A stretch of DNA of 64,000 nucleotides, taken from Cordilura impudica (Eukaryota > Arthropoda > Insecta > Diptera > Scathophagidae). The stretch is from contig OY821519.1 in NCBI GenBank assembly GCA_963682025.1, forward strand, positions 144,832,394 through 144,896,393, given 5' to 3'. Position 1 is the first letter of the stretch; every line of letters starts with the position of its first letter. Positions 57,270 to 64,000 of this stretch are shown piece after piece. A program made the translations under genes and the position numbers. The notes under the pieces are model-generated. The model saw only the letters and a program-made list of their open reading frames with translations. It was not told the DNA's origin and made no database searches.

Positions 57270-58690
57270 AGAAAAAGCTTATTCTTCATTTAGTATTCCC
57301 ACTGATAACATACATATTCATCTGGGGTATATAATAAATTAGATTCACAACCAATGTTGAAATTACAGGTGTCTTGAAATAATGCTACACGATGTTTATA
57401 TGGTCTAGTGCGGTTTGATAGAATATCAAAATCGAAAAATGTTCCTTAGTTCTGTGGTTTTCTGGAATAACCGCGTATGTCCATTTTTGTCAGTTTTGAG
57501 TTAACGATGCCAAATATAATAATTTTTAACGCTCTTAACATGTGTTTAATTTTTTTTTTAAATATTGACCATTTTTGAGTTTTTTCTTTAAATAACGACG
57601 TAACTTAAATGTTTATTAAATGAATTTGCAGCACTAACGACGTATGTCAACCTACGTTTGATCGCTGACAAATTATTTTCTCATAAAACGAATAATTTTG
57701 GATTATTTTTCAGTTTATAACCACTTATAAAAACTGTTGTGTTTATTTCTGTTATTTGTTGTCACTATTATTCTTGATACGTTGTTATATTCTCACCCTA
57801 AGTCCTGTTACCTTTCTGTTGACGAAAAAAAAAATCAAATTTTCAAGCAACAACAACTTATGTCTAAATGTGTAGTGGTACTGGTAGTTTTCTTATTCAA
57901 AGAAAACGACATTTGTCGACATAAGTTGTTTTTCTGCACACACGTTGAGTATAATTCACATATTGTTTTTTCGTCCTTCTCTAGGATCTATTCCTCTTAA
58001 GATTTTTGACTCAAAATTTTTTATAAAGTATTTATTGCCCATATCTACAGGGCTGTTAAATAAAAAGTCCTAAAAACTTTATATCGAGCCCATAATATCA
58101 AATATAACGTTTTTTGGATCTCCTGAACATTTTGATTTTATGACATACGCGGTTATTCTAGAAAACCACAGAGTTGTGATTTGGATGACTACCTTAGTAC
58201 GCGTAACCTAGCTTTTTTGCACAGGCTTCTGCATCACAAAACTCCTGCCTATTTGTTCGAAAAACTTACATTTACAAGATCGATTTCTTTAATAATACCC
58301 AAACACAACTGTCTTAATACAAGTAGATTTTTTTTCGTTAACGCAATTAAGTCATGGAATGCCCTTCCCGTGAACATTGAACTTATATCGGAAATAAACA
58401 GTTTCAAGAAAATCCTCTTTGAACATATAACTTCCAACAGCCAGCTGTTTTTTTAAACATATCATTAGTTTTATTTTTTTTAAATTTCTCTTCCATTCTT
58501 TCTCTCTTCTCAGAACTACATAGCCAGCTCACTAACTGACGTTATCATTTTGTAAAATTATTGGTATTGTCTTTTACTTATCTATTAAACAAAAAGATCT
58601 ATTTATTCATTTATTCTTAATAATGACTATATTTATGTAATCCCAATTGAACCTAAATAATAATCTAACCCATAAAAACAAATTCATGAT
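57270..58690 (+). pseudogene. Jockey-type non-LTR 3' end, split by a DNA element
   Basis: Left of the insertion the frame reads RCLYGLVRFDRISKSKNV (57385-57440). Right of it, from 58181, it reads LDDYLSTRNLAFLHRLLHHK, TPAYLFEKLTFTRS, and RFFFVNAIKSWNALPVN, stop at 58456, followed by a UTR. This is the RT C-terminus, colinear with 53205-53480 of the element at 50750. Removing the 57452-58171 insertion and one TSD copy brings the two pieces together, with a one-base frameshift just before the joint. Catalytic domains are absent (5' truncation). Confidence 0.7.
57452..58171. mobile_element. DNA element with GGAATAACCGCGTATGTC ends, copy 2
   Basis: A 720-bp unit with inverted ends CTGTGGTTTTCT(G/A)GAATAACCGCGTATGTC (about 30 bp, two mismatches). 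It is flanked by AGTT (57448-57451 and 58172-58175) and lies in an RT reading frame, which confirms the duplication. Internal hairpin ACAACTTATGTC/GACATAAGTTGT at about 57853-57929. No transposase motif. A 4-bp duplication without TTAA excludes piggyBac; the superfamily is not assigned. Confidence 0.72.
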
Positions 58691-58694
58691 GTTA

Positions 58695-59031
58695 TAGGCT
58701 AGGCGATTTCTTGTGTCCGATGTTTTGTTCTACTGTTTTATCCCGATTTTAACCAAACGTATATTATTTGGCAAGTATTTCCTTTTACCCGTTTAGAAGA
58801 TTTACAGATTTTTAAATTTTTTCCTTCATTTTGAGTAAATTGCATTTAAAGTTGCTACTAACACATACATAAAATTATACATATCCTATGTGTGTTTTAT
58901 TAAATTTTTTAATGTGTTTGCTAATGAGTTTGTTATCTTCATTCACAGTAATAATAAACCATTAAAGTGATTTGCCTAAAATAAAGTTGCCTAGAAATTG
59001 CATTCGAATTTCGAATGCTGGAATCTGCTAG
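58695..59031 (+). mobile_element. Helitron-like element, copy C
   Basis: Starts AGGCTAGGCGATTTCTTGTG and ends in a perfect 9-bp hairpin GCATTCGAA-T-TTCGAATGC (59000-59018), then nine bases and CTAG (59028-59031) followed by T. Short non-autonomous Helitron form of about 340 bp. Confidence 0.7.
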
Positions 59032-59039
59032 TTTTTATT

Positions 59040-59580
59040 AAAACTCTTTCTTCCCTTATGCATATGAGTTTTCAATCTCTCCGTGAATATGCGTGACTGT
59101 GTATGACTATCTTAAAATTGATCTCTGGCCACAACAAGTCTATGGACAAAGTATCAGGTTTTAATCCCTGCGTGACTGTGCGTGACTATGCATGACTGTG
59201 CGTGAATATGTCAAAGTTAATCTTCTTTTACAGCAAGTCTATCGACCAAGTTTCAGATCGATCGGATAAGGGGAAATGGTTTTTAAATCACTCCGTGACT
59301 GTGCGTGACCATGCGTTACCATGCGTGACTGTGCCTGACTAATTCAAAGTTAATTTTATTTTCACAGCAAGTGTGTGGACCAAGACTCAGATCGATCGGA
59401 ATTGGGGAAATGACATTTAGATCACTCCGTGACTGTGCGTGACTATGCGTGACTGTGCGTGACTACCCCAAAATTAATCTATAGTCACAGCAAGACTATT
59501 TGCCAAGTTTCAGATCAATTGGATAAGGGGGAATGGGGCCGCCCCACGACAGACCTACAGACAGAGGGTATGAGTTAAAA
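59040..59580 (+). repeat. Minisatellite of about 120-bp units with GTGCGTGACTAT core
   Basis: Four units, each a run of GCGTGACTGTGCGTGACTAT words followed by AAAGTTAATCT...ACAGCAAGTCTAT-GACCAAG...CAGATCGATCGGATAAGGGG. The last unit ends GGGGCCGCCCCACGAC. Unit sizes vary by loss or gain of the 20-bp GTGACTGTGC words. Confidence 0.8.
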
Positions 59581-59639
59581 AAAAAGAGTTCAGAAATAAG
59601 AACTTCTTCATATCTGCAGGGCGCAAATTAATTACAATA

Positions 59640-59757
59640 ACACACAAATTTGGTTTATTCATATTTTCTATATCCAATTGTGACCTCAGAAAAGTTGGAT
59701 CTAAGACCATGATATAGGGATCGTATAGTCGGTCTTGGCCGACTATAATTTTTTTAT
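59640..59757 (+). repeat. HINE-B fragment (3' end)
   Basis: ATATTTTCTATATCCAATTG...GATCGTATAGTCGGTCTTGGCCGACTATAATT: the terminal hairpin with a compensated centre (GTCGGTCTTGGCCGAC). Confidence 0.6.
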
Positions 59758-60160
59758 TTATTATGGGTTGCGATTGATGGCAACTTGAAATTTGTTTACC
59801 AGATTAGATATCAATTGAAATGTTGATTGTGAATAAATTGAGATGCGTAGGCATAATGGTCAAGAAATTTGTATTTGTAAGGCTAAGTTTTCTTAATAAA
59901 ACAAATACTTTTCTATGCAATTACTAAAACCTTGAACGAAATATCTGCATATCTGTGATTGATAAATTCTTTGGAAGGAGGTTCTTTTCCTCAAAAATTA
60001 TATTATCAATATGGTATACTTATTTATTATTTTAAGCACGTCACGTGTTCTTGTCTTTATATTCAATATTTCATGTAACATGAAATTCAATAAGCTTTAA
60101 TCATCACTGCCATGTATGCACGTGTTAATAGTAACTTTTTTTTTACCTACATTTCTCTAA

Positions 60161-60333
60161 AGGCACTGTTACACGTTAAATATATAGTGTGATATTTGGA
60201 TCGCGATCCATGTCGCAGATTGGCGATATATATTATAATGGATCGCAAACAATGAATACTGTTTGCTACACGTTCAATATATATTGTGATATTTGGATCA
60301 CGGTCAATATAAATTGAACGTGTAACAATGCCC
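60161..60333. mobile_element. Tourist-like MITE, TAA TSD
   Basis: A 173-bp unit with inverted ends AGGCACTGTTACACGTT and (complement) GGGCATTGTTACACGTT. TAA on both sides (60158-60160, 60334-60336). The interior carries palindromes such as GGATCGCGATCC. TSD and terminal G-rich motif fit PIF/Harbinger (Tourist) MITEs. Confidence 0.75.
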
Positions 60334-60339
60334 TAAAGG

Positions 60340-60680
60340 TTTTACTGTAATCATTTGCTTTTTTGGTGTTTTAACATATTATGTATTTCAATCACATATT
60401 TTTTTTATAATTGAGAAAAATTATTTTTTAGGATTTTCTTTCCTTTGTTTTAAACCCTGAAATTGTTTTTAATAAATTGCTTATTTTATTTATTTATACA
60501 TATATATGTATATATGTACATAATATAACAAAGATTAAACAATATTCAAATGCTATTGGAAAATTGGAAAACTAGTTTCCAAAAATATCTTGTGTTGCTT
60601 AAATATTGTATTGTTGGTGATAACATCTTCCAAAGACGAATGCATTGAATATAAAATCGGAATGTCAATCGGAGACCAAA
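60340..60680. other. Unassigned AT-rich stretch
   Basis: No supported feature; short TATATG/ATAC microsatellite near 60497-60525. Confidence 0.5.
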
Positions 60681-60682
60681 CT

Positions 60683-62250
60683 TTTTATACCCTATACCAC
60701 TATGTGGGTTGGGTATAATGACTTTGTGCTGCTGTTTGTAACAACCAAAAATATTAGACCTACCGATTATACCGATCGAATCAGAATCACTTTCTGAGTC
60801 GATTTAACGATGTCCGTCCGTCCGTCCGTCCGTCCGTCCGTCTGTGTGTCCATGTAAAGCTTGTAATCAAACTGCAGGTCGCAAATATGAATATATTTTG
60901 ACGAAATTTGGTATTTGATCCTTTATCGGCCATGGGATGAACGCTATTGAAATTGGTGAGAATCGGTCCATGTTCAGACCTAGCCCCCATATAAATGACC
61001 CCTATGAATTTAACATAAATTGCCATAAGATCCAAATTATCATACAAATCTTAGTCAAATTGGGTTTGTGTGTATATATTACATCCATTAATCAGTAGTC
61101 CAGAAATGAGCCCTATTGGACAACTCTTAGTCATAGGCCCCATATAGAGTTGCTTCCCGACCTTCACTTAAACTTATCAAAAAACAACAAGTAAGAAAAT
61201 TATAGTCGGTCTAGACCGACTATACGATACCCTATACCATGCGTTTAGAAACCCTATCTCTTAGGCCCAACTAACTGGACATTGAAAATAAGCAAAAACC
61301 AAATTTGAGTGGGATTTTTATTAATTTTTTTGGCCGCAGATATGAAAAAGTTCATATCGGATGCTATATCTATAAAGGGACTAGGTCCAAAAAAGGACCG
61401 ATCCTGATCATGTTTGGTAAAGTCTCTTGTATTTTGCAAAAATATGTACAAACAAAATTTGAGAAGAATCAGTGCAATATTTTTGTTTTTTAATAGATTT
61501 AAGTGAAGATCGGGAAGCAGCTCTATACGGGGTCAAAGGGCTCATTTTTGGACTACTCATTAGTGGATGTAATGAACGCATACAAACCCAATTTGAGTAA
61601 GATCTATACGACAATTTGTATCTTATGGCAATTTATGTCGATTTCATATGGGTAATTTGTATGGGGGCTAGGTCTGAACATGGACCGATTCTCACCAATT
61701 TCAATAGCGTTCATCCCATGGCCGATAAAAGCTTATATACCAAATTTCATCAAAATATATTCATATTTGCGACCTGCAGTTTGATTACAAGCTTTACATG
61801 GACACACAGACGGACGGACGGACGGACGGACGGACGGACATTGTTAAATCAACTCAGAAAGTGATTCTGATTCGATCGGTACAATTAAAGATGGGTCTAG
61901 GTCAAATATTTTTGGTTGTTACAAACAGCAGCACAAAGTCATTATACCCAAACCACATAGTGGTATAGGGTATAAAAATATTGCACTGATTCTTCTCAAA
62001 TTTTGTTTGTATATATTTTTGCAAAATACAAGAGACTTTACCAAATATGGTCAGGATCGGTCCATTTTTGGGCCTAGTCCCCATATAGATATAGCATCCG
62101 ATATGAACTTTTTCATATCCGAAGACAAAAAAACTTGCCACGCAAACTTGGTTTAAGTTTATTTTCTAAATCTAAATAGTTGAACCAAAGAGGTAGGGTC
62201 TTTAAATGCATGGTATACCCACTATAACGACTATAATTTTCTTACTTGTT
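60683..62250 (+). mobile_element. HINE-B full copy interrupted by a second HINE-B
   Basis: The 5' half runs 60683-61185 and the 3' half 61974-62250. Joined, they read straight through ...AAAAAAC/AAAAATATTGCACTG, as in intact copies. 5' end TTTTTATACCCTATACCAC, GTCCGTCC block at 60812-60840, 3' end ACGACTATAATTTTCTTACTTG with a degraded hairpin. Confidence 0.75.
61186..61973 (-). mobile_element. HINE-B full copy, inserted in an older copy
   Basis: 788 bp, near-identical to 55793-56575. It has the terminal palindrome TAGTCGGTCTAGACCGACTA and the complementary subterminal words ATACCCTATACC and GGTATAGGGTAT. It lies inverted in the 60683-62250 copy with no target duplication. Confidence 0.8.
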
Positions 62251-62309
62251 TTATCATACGATTTTGCAATAGAAACTATTCCCCAAACATATACTTAACG
62301 CGATTGTGA

Positions 62310-64000
62310 TAATATTGGGATATAATCTTTGCTCTTCTCCATGGGATGAAATTTTCTATTTACCGACTGTCCGAGAACAACTGTCATTTCTTAATGGTAA
62401 TATTTTAGGAATTTACAACAAAAATGTCCTCAACAATATGGACCTGAATTGCGTATTAAAAATGATAAATTGTATTGTTTCAAAAAAAAACCAACTATGC
62501 TGAACTAAAAAATTTAATTAATGGAACTAACTGGTACAAGTTATTATCAACTTCTGATAATTCTCACCATGCATTGGATGTAATGCTTAATTGCTTTTAC
62601 AAAACTATTTACTCTTTTTTTGATAAATGTGTACCAAAGCATACTGTCTATGAACATACTGGTCCTCCCTGGAACTCTCGGCAGTTGTCTCGGATTAAAA
62701 ATTTAAAAAATAAACATTATAAAAAATATAAAAAATCTGGTTCCCTAGTAGACTATGGAAAAAAACTCTATTTATCGTGCAGATTACAATATACTCAATA
62801 ACTATTTATACCATAATTATCTAAACAAAATGAAACACAATTTTAAAAGTGATCCTAAATCGTTCTACAATTTCGTTAATTCTAAAAGAAAATCTAAAGG
62901 ATATCCTTCAGTTATGAAATTTCTTGAACTCGAATCTAGTGATGATACCGTTATAAGTAATATGTTTGCTGATTTTTTTGCTAGTACTTATTTGGATGCT
63001 CATATGACAACTCTAACGACTATCATTTTCCTATAACTTCAAGTCAACCAATATCTTTTCCCGAAATTAATTCAAGTGATGTTTTACTTAGTATGAAAAA
63101 ACTAAAACTAACTTCAAATTAAGTGCTTTACCTAAACTATTTGAGAAATTTATTACGGATTATCTATGCCATCATACATCTTCAATTCTGTCACCATTTC
63201 AACACGGGTTTAGGAAAGGTTGTTCTACTACAACTAATGTTCTTCATCTAATAACTTTAATTAATCGCGGTTTTACCGAAAAGAAACAAACTGATGCTGT
63301 TTATACGGATTTTAGCAAGGCGTTGGATAAAGTCAACTATGAACTCCTTCTCATTAAATTGAATTTATTGGGATTAACTCCTTACAGTTTAAACTGGATA
63401 AAATCATATCTTTTGGGAAGAAAACAAAGTGTTAAATTCAATAATAATACTTCGAAATACATTGCTGTTATTTCTGGTGTTCCGCAAGGCAGCCATCTTG
63501 GACCAATTTTATTTTCCCTCTTTATTAATGATCTTCCAAAAGTTATACACTTCTGCTATATATTGATGTACGCTGATGACACCAAATATTTTATAGTTTT
63601 AAACAATATTCTGACCATATCTATCTGCAATGTGACCTTGATAATTTTTTTAAGTGATGCAATCATAATTTAATAGAGCTGAATCTGAAAAAGTGCAAAT
63701 GCATGCGTTTTTCGAGATGTAATTTTATTGCAGTTAACTATGCTCTGGGTGGATACCAGTTGGAGCTACTCGATAATTTTTTGGATCCCGGTATATTACT
63801 TGATGCTAAACTGAGTTTTGTTCCTCACATAACCATGACGGTAAATAAAGCTAGAGGTGTTCTTGGTTTTATTAAGCGTTAGGCAAAGGAATTTGTTGAT
63901 CCCTACATTACCAAACAACTGTTCATATCCTTAGTAAGACCAATTTTGGAATATGGCTCTATCATTCGGGATCCTCACTATAACATCCATAGCCAACATA
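62310..64000 (+). pseudogene. Jockey-type non-LTR RT, decayed, runs off the window
   Basis: Pieces in order: a linker-like LPTVREQLSFLNGNILGIYN (62360), then CFYKTIYSFFDKCVPKHTVY and GPPWNSRQLSRIKNLKNKHY (62590-62720), FKSDPKSFYNFVNSKRKSKG (62840), a large deletion near 63110 that removes the first RT motifs, then LPKLFEKFITDYLCHHTSS, FQHGFRKGCSTTTNVLHL, DAVYTDFSKALDKVNYELL (about 63295), SGVPQGSHLGPILFSLFIND and LMYADDTKYF (about 63568, catalytic YADD), LVRPILEYGSII (about 63930). The D of the usual FSKAFD is present, with L replacing F. Several frameshifts and a stop (after IKR, near 63880) make it dead. The first piece may belong to a different copy. Confidence 0.7.

Noticed and set aside
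55859..62141. Recurrent 60-119-residue ORFs in 55.8-62.1 kb as a gene family
   Set aside because: They occur only inside HINE-B copies, shift frame between copies and show no domain. They are by-products of a conserved non-coding repeat.
1..64000. CRISPR arrays, operons, tRNA or rRNA genes
   Set aside because: The sequence is eukaryotic. No regularly spaced short repeats of CRISPR type, no cloverleaf with both boxes and intact stems, and no rRNA-like segment was seen.

Overview
The window reads as AT-rich intergenic or heterochromatin-like DNA from a fly (Diptera, most likely a calyptrate such as a blow fly or house fly relative). This rests on insect transposon families, on tens of fly-type interspersed repeats built around (GTCC)n/(GACG)n blocks with TATACCC...GGGTATA ends, and on a DD41D mariner-like transposase of the kind common in insects. 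I see no convincing intact host gene. Nearly everything that can be named is a mobile element or its wreck, and many are nested.

Layout. 1-2075: a large repeat copy, repeated at 19976-22092. 2265-6395: fragments of short rolling-circle-like repeats and a decayed Helitron helicase (4527-5390). 6400-9190: AT-rich, mostly unassigned. 9187-10620: BED zinc-finger fragment and a deleted hAT element. 10621-15627, 31074-34070 and 45415-48922: three collinear copies of one large repeat (called HINE-A here). The first carries three younger insertions, the third one and the second none, so the copies serve as each other's empty sites. 15628-19641: a diverged relative of HINE-A with other insertions. 22295-23600: an apparently intact DD41D mariner-like transposon. 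24601-26728: a TA-flanked DNA element with a Harbinger-like element nested inside (24681-26060), carrying a spliced Myb/SANT-type gene. 27150-28400: wreck of a multicopy insect gene of unknown function. 28710-30340: short repeats, a Helitron end, a hammerhead-like motif and a SINE-like unit. 34200-41530: an I-clade retrotransposon split by a 4.9-kb hAT element with 1.7-kb inverted arms. 41551-45414: hAT end, decayed non-LTR reverse transcriptase (RT), Helitron end, a 4-bp-TSD element, and a Penelope-like element with GIY-YIG endonuclease and hammerhead motif. 49515-55140: four non-LTR fragments, including a nearly complete endonuclease-RT unit at 50750-53552. 55440-64000: minisatellites, short repeats (one inserted into another of its own family), an orphan hammerhead motif, more RT wrecks and a Tourist-like MITE.

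The most notable signals are: three hammerhead-ribozyme-like motifs on the minus strand, each a type I fold with a tiny palindromic stem III; the hAT element with giant repeat-rich inverted arms, which would give a 1.7-kb RNA hairpin if transcribed; the nested element carrying only a DNA-binding protein gene; and insertions whose target-site duplications (TSDs) can be read against paralogous empty sites. All family names come from reading motifs by eye. No database search was run.
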